In this document: piece after piece, positions 57,606-64,000 of the stretch
Position numbering within the stretch: position 1 is the stretch's first letter
How the letters are laid out: each line of letters begins with the position of its first letter
Assembly: GCF_034808145.1 (NCBI RefSeq)
Contig: NZ_JAXHGM010000005.1
Coordinates: 157,076-221,075 of the forward strand
Direction of reading: 5' to 3'
Length of the DNA stretch: 64,000 bases
From: Halorubellus sp034808145
Lineage (GTDB): Archaea > Halobacteriota > Halobacteria > Halobacteriales > Natrialbaceae
Notes under the pieces: model-generated
What the model saw: only the letters and a program-made list of their open reading frames with translations
Database searches by the model: none
Told to the model about the DNA's origin: nothing
Made by a program: the position numbers and the translations under genes

Positions 57606-57705
57606 CCGGGCGGCCGCGCGTTCGACCCCGGAGTGCGCGCGTCGACGCCGGTCGCTCGGCCGGGAACCAGAACGTTTCTCCGGCGCGGGCGGGTACGTCG
57701 CGAGC

Positions 57706-58158
57706 GTGACCGGAGTGGCAGAGCGGGCGACCGGCGTGTCAGCCGCTGTGGGGGCGAGCTACGCCATCGTCGCGGTCGCGTTCCTGTTCGTGCTCGACCT
57801 CTCGAACCCGTCGTTCGCGCCCGGACTCGACTTCGTGCTGTCGACGGCACTCGGCGCGTTCCTCGCCGGGAGCGCGTGCTGGTGGCGAGCGGCCGAACGG
57901 CCGGGCGTCCGGACGCGCCGGCGGAGCGCGGCCGTCGGCGCGACGGTCGGGTTCGTCGCCCCGACGCTCGCGTTCGCGCTCAACCCGAGCGTGTACGGGT
58001 CCACGCCGAACCTCCTCCTCGACGTCGTCGGCGCCGTCGTCGCCGCGGGCCTCCTCGGGCTCCAGGCGCACGTCTCTACGTTCGGGCTCCCGGTGCTCTT
58101 CGGAGCGGCCGTCGGCTGGTCGCTGGCCGGCTGGCTCGCACTCGTCGAGGAACTGTAA
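57706..58158 (+). CDS. Small multi-helix membrane protein
   Basis: 150 residues beginning at GTG 57706. Four hydrophobic segments (GASYAIVAVAFLFVLDLSNP, LDFVLSTALGAFLAGSACWW, AAVGATVGFVAPTLAFALNP, NLLLDVVGAVVAAGLLGLQA) and a C-terminal half-helix (PVLFGAAVGWSLAGWLALVE). CGTTTCTCC about 31 bases upstream is a weak TATA. It follows cysM by 100 bases on the same strand. No known family; cytoplasmic membrane. Confidence 0.6.
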   Translation: MTGVAERATGVSAAVGASYAIVAVAFLFVLDLSNPSFAPGLDFVLSTALGAFLAGSACWWRAAERPGVRTRRRSAAVGATVGFVAPTLAFALNPSVYGSTPNLLLDVVGAVVAAGLLGLQAHVSTFGLPVLFGAAVGWSLAGWLALVEEL

Positions 58159-58174
58159 CGCCCTCCCGGAGCCA

Positions 58175-59092
58175 TCAGGGCGCGAAGAACGAGCGGAACG
58201 CGTCCACGACAACGTCGGGGTGCTCTCGCGTCGGCCAGTGCCCGCAGTCGGGAATCTCGACGAGCGACGCGTCGGGGGCGCGTTCGGCGGCGCGACGCGC
58301 CCACTCGACGGGGAACAGCGGGTCCTGGGTCCCGTGGACGAACAGCGTCTCGACCGCGAGGTCCGCGAGTCGCCCGGCGAGGTCCGTCTCGACGCGCCCC
58401 GACGGCCCGATCTCGCTGCGCTGGAACGCGGCGAACGCCGCGCCGGCGCCGGCGCGACTCGCGCGCTCCCGGAACGCCTCGACGAACCCCGCGTCGAGCG
58501 TGCTCGCGTCGTGCACGACCTGCGAGAGCCCGGTCCGCGCGGCGGTCGTCGACGTCCCCATCGCGGCGTACCCGGCCTGGTTCGCGCCGGGGACGTTCGC
58601 GAGCGCGTACCAGAGCGACCCGGCGGGGACCGACGAGCCGAGGCCGTAGCTGGAGACGAGCGCGAGCCGGTCGACGCGGTCGGGGTGCGCGAGCGCGAAC
58701 GAGAGCGCGACCCCGGCGCCCATCGAGATGCCGGCGAGCGCGACCGACGCCAGGCCGAGTTCGTCGAGCACGCCGACGAGGACGTCGCGGTACGCGTCCA
58801 CGGAGTGCTCGGGCGCGTCGTCGCTCTCGCCGTGCCCCGGCCAGTCGACCGCGTACACGCGGTGCGTTCGACCGAGCTCGGGCAGCACGTGCGCCCAGGA
58901 GAGTGCGCCGTCGTCCACGCCGGCGCCGTGCAGGAGCACCAGCGGCGGTCCCTCCGTGCCCGCACGTCGGTACGCGACCTGTCGGCCGTTCACCACGGCG
59001 ACGCCGGACCCCACGCTCGCCGGCCCATCGAGCGCCGGCTCGACGCGTCCGTCCGTGCCGTCGACTGATTCGCGTTCGTCTTCGGGGATCAT
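58175..59092 (-). CDS. Alpha/beta hydrolase
   Basis: 305 residues. The oxyanion loop is LVLLHGAGVDDGALSWAHVL (HGAG), DWPGHGESDDAP is the conserved GHG-x-S, the nucleophile elbow is LAGISMGAGVALSFAL (G-x-S-x-G), the acid is in FVHGTQDPLFPVEW and the His in PDCGHWPTREHPDVV. Esterase, lactonase or haloperoxidase-like activity is possible. The gene starts inside the end of the DUF5804-like gene (4-base overlap), so they are one operon. The acidic N-terminal 30 residues are probably disordered. Confidence 0.88.
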   Translation of the reverse strand: MIPEDERESVDGTDGRVEPALDGPASVGSGVAVVNGRQVAYRRAGTEGPPLVLLHGAGVDDGALSWAHVLPELGRTHRVYAVDWPGHGESDDAPEHSVDAYRDVLVGVLDELGLASVALAGISMGAGVALSFALAHPDRVDRLALVSSYGLGSSVPAGSLWYALANVPGANQAGYAAMGTSTTAARTGLSQVVHDASTLDAGFVEAFRERASRAGAGAAFAAFQRSEIGPSGRVETDLAGRLADLAVETLFVHGTQDPLFPVEWARRAAERAPDASLVEIPDCGHWPTREHPDVVVDAFRSFFAP

Positions 59093-59580
59093 ACGGTGAA
59101 CTCCCCCTCGGTGAGTCGGACGACGACGGTGTCGTCGACGTCCCGGAGGTCGTACTCGGGGACCGCGCCGTCCTGCCGCGAGACGTACAGCGGTTCGACG
59201 AGCGCCGGCGGCCCCTCGGGGTTCGGGTCCTCGGGCGTCACCTCCGGCTCCTCGAGCCCGTACACCTTCAGGTACTCGCCGGTCTCGGGGCCGTGAACGT
59301 CGCCGTCCCGGACCGCGGTGGCGAGGTCTCGAGAGAGCCACTCGCCGTCGTCGACGCTCGGTTCGCGCACGAGGACGTCGTCGACGAACCGGACGACGTA
59401 CCAGTTCAGGTCGTTGCACAGCGAGACCGCGGCGCCGAGGCTCACCGTCCGTAGCGCGATGGCGTTCTCGAACGGCCGCCGCAGGTCGTACGTCGACAGC
59501 GCCTCCCGCGCGGTCTCCCGCGAGAGCAACTCGTACTGGAGGTCGCAGTCAGCGTCCCCGACGAAGCAGACCTCTGTCAC
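59089..59580 (-). CDS. DUF5804-like haloarchaeal protein
   Basis: 163 residues. MTEVCFVGDADCDLQYELLS and TYDLRRPFENAIALRTVSLG, then LCNDLNWYVVRFVDDVLVRE and EWLSRDLATAVRDGDV fit the DUF5804 group as I remember it. It is soluble, alpha/beta, and acidic at the C-terminal third. The gene overlaps the hydrolase gene by 4 bases and is first in that pair. No biochemical role is known. Confidence 0.75.
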   Translation of the reverse strand: MTEVCFVGDADCDLQYELLSRETAREALSTYDLRRPFENAIALRTVSLGAAVSLCNDLNWYVVRFVDDVLVREPSVDDGEWLSRDLATAVRDGDVHGPETGEYLKVYGLEEPEVTPEDPNPEGPPALVEPLYVSRQDGAVPEYDLRDVDDTVVVRLTEGEFTV

Positions 59581-59604
59581 GGCCGCCTCTCGGGGACGAC
59601 GACG

Positions 59605-61143
59605 CTAATCCGTTTCGGCTCGCGCGCCGTCGTCGCTCTCCTCCGTACCCGCGCAGTCGGTGACGCCGAACGGTCTGACGTCGATGCGGTCCGGCCCGTC
59701 GAGGACGACCGTTCGGGCGACGAACGTGACGTTCGCCGATTCGAGCGTCGAGTCGTGCCGGCGGTTCCAGCGCTCGCAGAGGTACTGGGGGAACCGGTCG
59801 CCGAGTGCGGCCGGTGGTGGGGGCGAGTCCCGGAGCGTCGTGAGGTAGAAGTACCAGCGATGGCCGGGGTACGTGGCGTCGACGTCGGGGGGCATCGCCG
59901 TCGACGCGGTCCCCGGCGAGAGGTCGACGCGCTCGCCGGTCGTCGTCGTGCCGACGGTGACCCACCAGCCGCCCGTCGAGCGCGGCTCCGGTGCGAACAT
60001 GTCCCAGCGGCGCTCCTCGGGGTCGACCGTGTCCGTGACGCTCGCGGGGAGCGCGAGCAGCCCGAGTGCCGCGGCGTTCCAGACGAGGACGAACGCGAGC
60101 AACGCGGCCGCGAGCGCTCGCCCCGACCCCGCGCCGAGGTCGCGGACGGTCGACGGCAGCAGTGGCGTGCGCGCTCCGGAGCCGGCTGCGAGTCCGAGTC
60201 GGTCGGTGGCCGCGTCGGCGCGCGGGGCGAGGCGGTCGTCGACGACGCGCTCGACGCGCTCCCAGACGAACGAGGGGAGGAACGGGAGTAGCGCGCCCAG
60301 CGAGACCAGCGGGAAGACGCCGAGTCGGAGCGTGAGCGCCATCGCGACGTGTCCGGCGGCGAACGCGGCGACGAGCGCGGCCCGGGCGCGTCCGGTCGCG
60401 AGGACGAGCAGCGGCGACGCCACGAGGAGCGCGACCCACGCGTACGTCCCGGCGGTGAGCAACGTCGGGAAGCCCGCGACGACGTCGCCGAGGAGGACGG
60501 TGAGCGCGTCCATCCCGAACACGAGCCGGCCCGCGGTGCCGGCCGCCCACGCGTCGCCGCGGGCCTTCACGGCGGCGTTGACGACGTAGACCGCGAGCAC
60601 CTGCACGAGGAGGCCGGCCGCGGCGAGGGAGCGGACCCGACCGCTCCCGCGGTCCGCCCCGTCGGTCGCTGAGGCTTCGGCGCTCCGGTGGCGGGCGTCG
60701 ACGCTCCATCGCGCGCCCAGCGGGAGGAGCGCGCTCCAGAGGAGGAGCCGGCGCAGGAGCGAGTGCCCCGAGTTCAACACGACGGGATTCCGGAGCTGTA
60801 GCGATATCAGGAGGCAGGCGGTGATGACGGTCGCGAGCCGCGTCCGGTACCCGACGGCCATCGCGACCGCGGCGACCCCCAGGCACGCGAACAGCACGTA
60901 CTGCCACCAGAGTGCGCCCGAGAGGGCGTGCAGCGACGCACGGCCGAGGGTCGGGTAGAGCTCGAACAGGAGGTCCCGCGGGAGGACGCCCGCGTCCGTG
61001 TAGAACGCGCGGACGTCCGGCAGGCGGAGCGCGAGGTCGACGAGGACGGCCGCTGCGAGTACGACGCGGAGCGCGGCGAGCGCTCGCCGGTCCACCGAGA
61101 ACCGCGCGGCGACGGCGTTGCGAACGCGCGCGAGACGGGACAT
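59605..61143 (-). CDS. HTTM-domain membrane protein (VKGC-like)
   Basis: 512 residues with about eight to ten membrane segments. The first RFSVDRRALAALRVVLAAAV, DLALRLPDVRAFYTDAGVLP and LLLISLQLRNPVVLNSGHSL follow the HTTM pattern (horizontally transferred TM domain), related to vitamin-K-dependent gamma-carboxylase. ARWSVDARHRSAEAS and VVNAAVKARGDAWAAGTAGR also match. The C-terminal about 140 residues form an exposed domain (RRWDMFAPEPRSTGGWWVTV; HRWYFYLTTLRDSPPP; YLCERWNRRHDSTLES). Catalysis is unproven; archaeal versions may act in quinol or lipid chemistry. It sits beside an arylsulfotransferase-like gene on the same strand. Confidence 0.88.
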   Translation of the reverse strand: MSRLARVRNAVAARFSVDRRALAALRVVLAAAVLVDLALRLPDVRAFYTDAGVLPRDLLFELYPTLGRASLHALSGALWWQYVLFACLGVAAVAMAVGYRTRLATVITACLLISLQLRNPVVLNSGHSLLRRLLLWSALLPLGARWSVDARHRSAEASATDGADRGSGRVRSLAAAGLLVQVLAVYVVNAAVKARGDAWAAGTAGRLVFGMDALTVLLGDVVAGFPTLLTAGTYAWVALLVASPLLVLATGRARAALVAAFAAGHVAMALTLRLGVFPLVSLGALLPFLPSFVWERVERVVDDRLAPRADAATDRLGLAAGSGARTPLLPSTVRDLGAGSGRALAAALLAFVLVWNAAALGLLALPASVTDTVDPEERRWDMFAPEPRSTGGWWVTVGTTTTGERVDLSPGTASTAMPPDVDATYPGHRWYFYLTTLRDSPPPPAALGDRFPQYLCERWNRRHDSTLESANVTFVARTVVLDGPDRIDVRPFGVTDCAGTEESDDGARAETD

Positions 61144-61230
61144 CGTTTCGAGCCGTATCGACCAGTAGCACGGAGAAATGTCTTGCGTCCTGCCGGCGCC
61201 GACGCTCGACTCGCGGTCGCGACGGGAGCG

Positions 61231-62607
61231 TCAGTCGTCCCCGGGCGTGCTCCCGTCCGCGTCCCCGGTAGTCGCCGAGTCCTCGCCGACGCGTCGCCGG
61301 GCGACGAGGCCGAGTTCGCCGACGCCCCAGGCGACCGCGAACAGTGCAGCGAACACCATCCCGACGGCGTCGACGGGGTTCATCCACCGCGGGAGCGTGA
61401 ACAGCATCCCGTTCACGAGGAGGCTCGGGAGGGCGTCCTCCGCGGCGAGGGCGACGCCACCGAGGACGCCGCCGCTCGCGCGCCGCGAGTCGATACCGGA
61501 CTCGGCGGCGGCGACACCGCCCGCGCTCTCCTCGCCCGTCCCGAGGCGCTCGGCCTCGTAGGGGCCCGGGAACCGCATCTGCCAGACGACGTCGCCCGCT
61601 TCGTCGACCTCGACGACGCGGTCGCTGTGGGTGTCCGTCACGAGCGTGTGGTCGTTCGGGAGGCGGTCCGCGTCCCGCGGCCACTGCACCCGGCCGTCGC
61701 GCCACAGCCACGAGCGCTCCCACGAGCCGTCGACGCGCTGGTACTCGACGACGCGGTCGTTCTCGCTGTCCGCGACGAGGACCGCCGGCCCGCCGCGCTC
61801 CGCTGGGATGAAGTCGGGGTTGTGCGCCTCGTAGAGAGTGCGATGGTCGCCGTCGCTCCCGAGCGTCATGTTCTCGACGACGCCCTCGCCCGGCCGGAGG
61901 AAGATGACCGAGTCCATGTTCCGGGGGCTCGCCATCACGAGCCCGCGGTCGTGGAGGTACTCGACGTCGTTCATGTGCGTCCAGTCGCCGGGGTACTGGC
62001 CGCCCGAGGCGTTCGGCGCGTAGTGCTCGCTCGCGTTCCACCGCCACACCTCCTCGTCCGCGGAGACGTTCACCACGTAGACGCCGTCGGGATGCGATAT
62101 CTCGGCGACGACGAGGTGCGTGTCGTTCACGAAGTCGACGTCGTGGATGTTGTTCGAGCCGCTCGGGGTCGCGTACCGCGCCCAGAGCTCCTCGCGCTCG
62201 CCGGTGGTGACGTTCAGGCGCATCACCTGGGACTTCCGGCAGCCGTCGTCGCTCGCACAGTGTCGCGGGAACGCCGCGTGGCTCGCGACGTACGTCACCG
62301 TCGCCTTCCCGAACCGCGGGGCGGGGTCGACGTCGTGATAGAACCGGTGGTCGTCGGCCTCGTACACCTTCGACCCGTTCGGGGCGTACGCGGCGATGAG
62401 TCCGGGCCCGATGCCGTCGACGGTGACGACCGTGTGGCCGTCCGCGGGCGGGACGGCGTCGGGGACGCCACCGTCGTACTCCGCGCTCCCGGTGGCGACG
62501 CCGAGGACGGTCGCCATCGCCGGGCTCGCGCTCGCGAGTACGAGCACGACCGCGAGGACGCGAAGCGTGCGTCTGGAGGGACGTGGAACCGCGTGGAGGG
62601 CGCTCAC
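61231..62607 (-). CDS. Arylsulfotransferase-like membrane-anchored propeller
   Basis: 458 residues, start at GTG 62607. A hydrophobic N-terminal segment (VLAVVLVLASASPAMATVLG) and a C-terminal one (DAVGMVFAALFAVAWGVGEL) flank a propeller of about 330 residues: GHTVVTVDGIGPGLIAAYAP, NNIHDVDFVNDTHLVVAEIS, HMNDVEYLHDRGLVMASPRN, ERGGPAVLVADSENDRVVEY and RLPNDHTLVTDTHSDRVVEV. These repeated N/H-D-hydrophobic motifs match the arylsulfotransferase/ASST-like family. Whether it transfers sulfate is unknown; the propeller should face outside. The upstream HTTM gene begins 87 bases after its stop. Confidence 0.82.
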   Translation of the reverse strand: MSALHAVPRPSRRTLRVLAVVLVLASASPAMATVLGVATGSAEYDGGVPDAVPPADGHTVVTVDGIGPGLIAAYAPNGSKVYEADDHRFYHDVDPAPRFGKATVTYVASHAAFPRHCASDDGCRKSQVMRLNVTTGEREELWARYATPSGSNNIHDVDFVNDTHLVVAEISHPDGVYVVNVSADEEVWRWNASEHYAPNASGGQYPGDWTHMNDVEYLHDRGLVMASPRNMDSVIFLRPGEGVVENMTLGSDGDHRTLYEAHNPDFIPAERGGPAVLVADSENDRVVEYQRVDGSWERSWLWRDGRVQWPRDADRLPNDHTLVTDTHSDRVVEVDEAGDVVWQMRFPGPYEAERLGTGEESAGGVAAAESGIDSRRASGGVLGGVALAAEDALPSLLVNGMLFTLPRWMNPVDAVGMVFAALFAVAWGVGELGLVARRRVGEDSATTGDADGSTPGDD

Positions 62608-62669
62608 AGTCCAGTTGCGGACGCGATACGTCTCCAAAGTTACGGTTCGGCGGTGCGACCGGCGGTGTC

Positions 62670-63863
62670 CTAAGCGTCCCGGTCGATGGGGACGCGTTCG
62701 GCGCGGTCGACGGCGTCGCGCGCCCACGGCGCCAGGTCGTCAGGTTCGAGCGCGCGTATCTGGTCGAGACTCCCGTCGACAACCGGTTCGTCGGGCACCA
62801 GGCGGTTACAGCCGGCGTCGATGGTGGAGTCCGCGAACGTCCCGACGTCGCGAGCGACCGCGGTGATGTCGTGCTTGTCCCACGTCAACAGCGGCCGGTG
62901 GACGGGGAGCGTCGTCACCGCGTCGGTGACCGCGAGGTTGCTCGTGGTCTGACTGGACTTCTGCCCGATGGCCTCGCCCGTGACGACGCCGGCCGCGCCG
63001 ACGGCCTCGGCGACCGCCTCGCCGACCAGCAGGAGGTACCGTCGGTGGGCGAGCATCCGGCCGCGGTCCATCTCCGCGACGAGGCCCGCGACCGCGTCGC
63101 CGCCGGGGACGACCCACGCCTCCGCGACGTGGTTGGGCGCGTACCGCGCGAGGTCCCGCACGGTCTGGACGGCGCGAGCGCGATGGTCGGGGCCGCCGTA
63201 GTCGCCGAGGTCGACGTACACCGGCACGATCGGACTCCCGCGTTTCATCACCTCGAACGCGGCGACCGGCGAGTCGATACCGCCCGAGACGAGGACGACG
63301 AGCGGCGCCTGCGAGCCGAGCGGCAGGCCGCCGACGCCCTCGACCGTGTCCGTGTAGACGAACGTCGCCTCCGCGCGGACCTCCACGCCGAAGGTCACGT
63401 CCGGGTCCTCGAGGTCGACCTCGGGATCGACGCCCGCGTCGACGGCCGCGTCCCAGACCGCCTGTCCGCCCTCGCGCTGGACGTCCTCGCTGTCGAAGGG
63501 GAGCGACCGGTCGCTGCGGCGGGCGTCGACCGCGAACGCGCCCCCGTCGTAGACCGCCCGTGCCGTCGCCGCGAGCGCGTCGCAGACCGCGTCGAGTTCC
63601 GAGTCGACCGACAGCGCGGGGCTCGCGGAGACGACGCCGAACGTGTCCGCGGCCGCCCTCGCGACCGCCGCCGCCTCGCCCTCGGAGGTGTGGACGCGCG
63701 GTCGCGACCACGTCAACTCCACGTCGCCGTCGAGCCCGCGGTCGTCGAGGATCGCGCGCAGGTTCTCCCCCAGCCGGTGCTCCATGTCGCGCTTGACGCC
63801 ACGGGACTTCGACCCCATGTCGCCGTGCCGCACGAGCACCACGTCCGCGCCAGGAGGCTGCAT
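62670..63863 (-). CDS. thiI: tRNA 4-thiouridine sulfurtransferase ThiI
   Basis: 397 residues. The THUMP domain occupies about residues 60-170 (DVTFGVEVRAEATFVYTDTV). The PP loop is LVVLVSGGIDSPVAAFEVMK, and later GEAIGQKSSQTTSNLAVTDA and LPVHRPLLTWDKHDI match ThiI. It adenylates U8 of tRNA and adds sulfur. The C-terminal rhodanese-like domain of bacterial forms is absent, as in other archaea. The protein ends at about residue 397 with an acidic tail. ATG 63863 (MQPPGADVVLVRHGDMG) is the standard start. Confidence 0.92.
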   Translation of the reverse strand: MQPPGADVVLVRHGDMGSKSRGVKRDMEHRLGENLRAILDDRGLDGDVELTWSRPRVHTSEGEAAAVARAAADTFGVVSASPALSVDSELDAVCDALAATARAVYDGGAFAVDARRSDRSLPFDSEDVQREGGQAVWDAAVDAGVDPEVDLEDPDVTFGVEVRAEATFVYTDTVEGVGGLPLGSQAPLVVLVSGGIDSPVAAFEVMKRGSPIVPVYVDLGDYGGPDHRARAVQTVRDLARYAPNHVAEAWVVPGGDAVAGLVAEMDRGRMLAHRRYLLLVGEAVAEAVGAAGVVTGEAIGQKSSQTTSNLAVTDAVTTLPVHRPLLTWDKHDITAVARDVGTFADSTIDAGCNRLVPDEPVVDGSLDQIRALEPDDLAPWARDAVDRAERVPIDRDA

Positions 63864-63932
63864 CACTCCCCGGTACCGCGCGCCCGCCAAAACGCGTGTC
63901 GGTCCGCGCTCGCACGAGACGACCGGTCGCGT

Positions 63933-64000
63933 TCAGATTAGCTGATTCCATGCGAAGGCGAATGATTTTAGCCACTCGTCAGCCGTTTCTGCCTTGGCGT
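63933..64000 (-). CDS. C-terminal end of a gene running off the window
   Basis: Read on the minus strand from the window end, an open frame finishes with AKAETADEWLKSFAFAWNQL and I, then TGA at 63933-63935. The frame is less G+C-rich than the rest, and the sharp change of composition at about 63930 suggests a different origin. A W-L-x-x-F-A-F-x-W-N end reminds me of some haloarchaeal transposases, but 22 residues are too few to assign. The start lies outside the window. Confidence 0.4.
   Translation of the reverse strand, partial: AKAETADEWLKSFAFAWNQLI

Overview
The window is a stretch of chromosome from a halophilic archaeon (class Halobacteria). The evidence is a very high G+C content, strongly acidic predicted proteins, A/T-rich TATA boxes placed about 27-30 bases before start codons (leaderless transcripts), and archaeal marker genes: a DacZ-type diadenylate cyclase, Nop5/fibrillarin, HTH_10 (Bat-like) regulators, a single-cyclin-repeat TFB-like protein and a class II tRNA-Leu. 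I cannot name the genus. There is no rRNA, CRISPR array or complete insertion sequence. Genes are closely packed, mostly one to four per transcript.

Layout. 1-10.8 kb: regulators and surface or envelope genes (HTH_10 protein behind a possible 12-codon leader ORF, Tat-exported propeller, glycosyltransferase, two-domain RCK potassium channel, RHH-like protein, a long disordered coiled-coil protein). 11-21.5 kb: housekeeping genes (purA, truncated haemoglobin, Trm112-like protein, cbiX with its DR2241 partner, cysS) mixed with lipoproteins and a small regulator/membrane-protein pair. 21.7-23.8 kb: a pilin-like exported protein of lower G+C beside an A/T-rich gene-free patch. 23.8-28.3 kb: a minus-strand acyl-CoA operon (thiolase, HMG-CoA-synthase-like/DUF35 fusion, 3-hydroxyacyl-CoA dehydrogenase, enoyl-CoA hydratase). 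28.5-40 kb: membrane proteins interspersed with more acyl-CoA genes (MaoC hydratase, amidohydrolase, acyl-CoA synthetase, alpha/beta hydrolase, enoyl-CoA hydratase, hotdog thioesterase), a queuosine-precursor-type transporter and a multi-PAS histidine kinase. 40-43.6 kb: a divergently placed HTH_10 regulator and the phenylacetyl-CoA epoxygenase operon paaABCD with the zinc ribbon of PaaD as a separate 56-residue gene. 43.9-50.6 kb: nop5-fibrillarin, a glutamate-cysteine ligase, a winged-helix protein, coaD, a TFB-like protein, tRNA-Leu, then dacZ overlapping a short MscS channel. 50.6-64 kb: acetyltransferase, purD, a SPATA20/YyaL-type protein, thioredoxin, cysteine synthase, DUF5804 plus hydrolase, an HTTM membrane protein beside an arylsulfotransferase-like propeller, and thiI.

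How the genes fit together. Much of 23.8-43.6 kb handles coenzyme A thioesters: activation, epoxidation, hydration, dehydrogenation, thiolysis and thioesterase release. It reads as an aerobic phenylacetate/fatty-acid catabolic neighbourhood, although a PaaE-type reductase, PaaZ and PaaG are not recognisable here. A second theme is turgor and potassium (RCK channel, DacZ, MscS). A third is sulfur and thiol chemistry (gshA, cysM, thioredoxin, thiI, cysS, SPATA20).

The observations most worth checking are the HMGCS-like/DUF35 fusion that lacks the catalytic cysteine, the PaaC that keeps what looks like a full di-iron ligand set, tRNA T-arm copies forming a hairpin behind tRNA-Leu, a 29-bp tandem duplication that carries the promoter of the SPATA20-like gene, and a leaderless mini-ORF joined by TGATG to the first regulator. 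I found no system I can claim as entirely new; the window is mainly ordinary chromosome with these local oddities.
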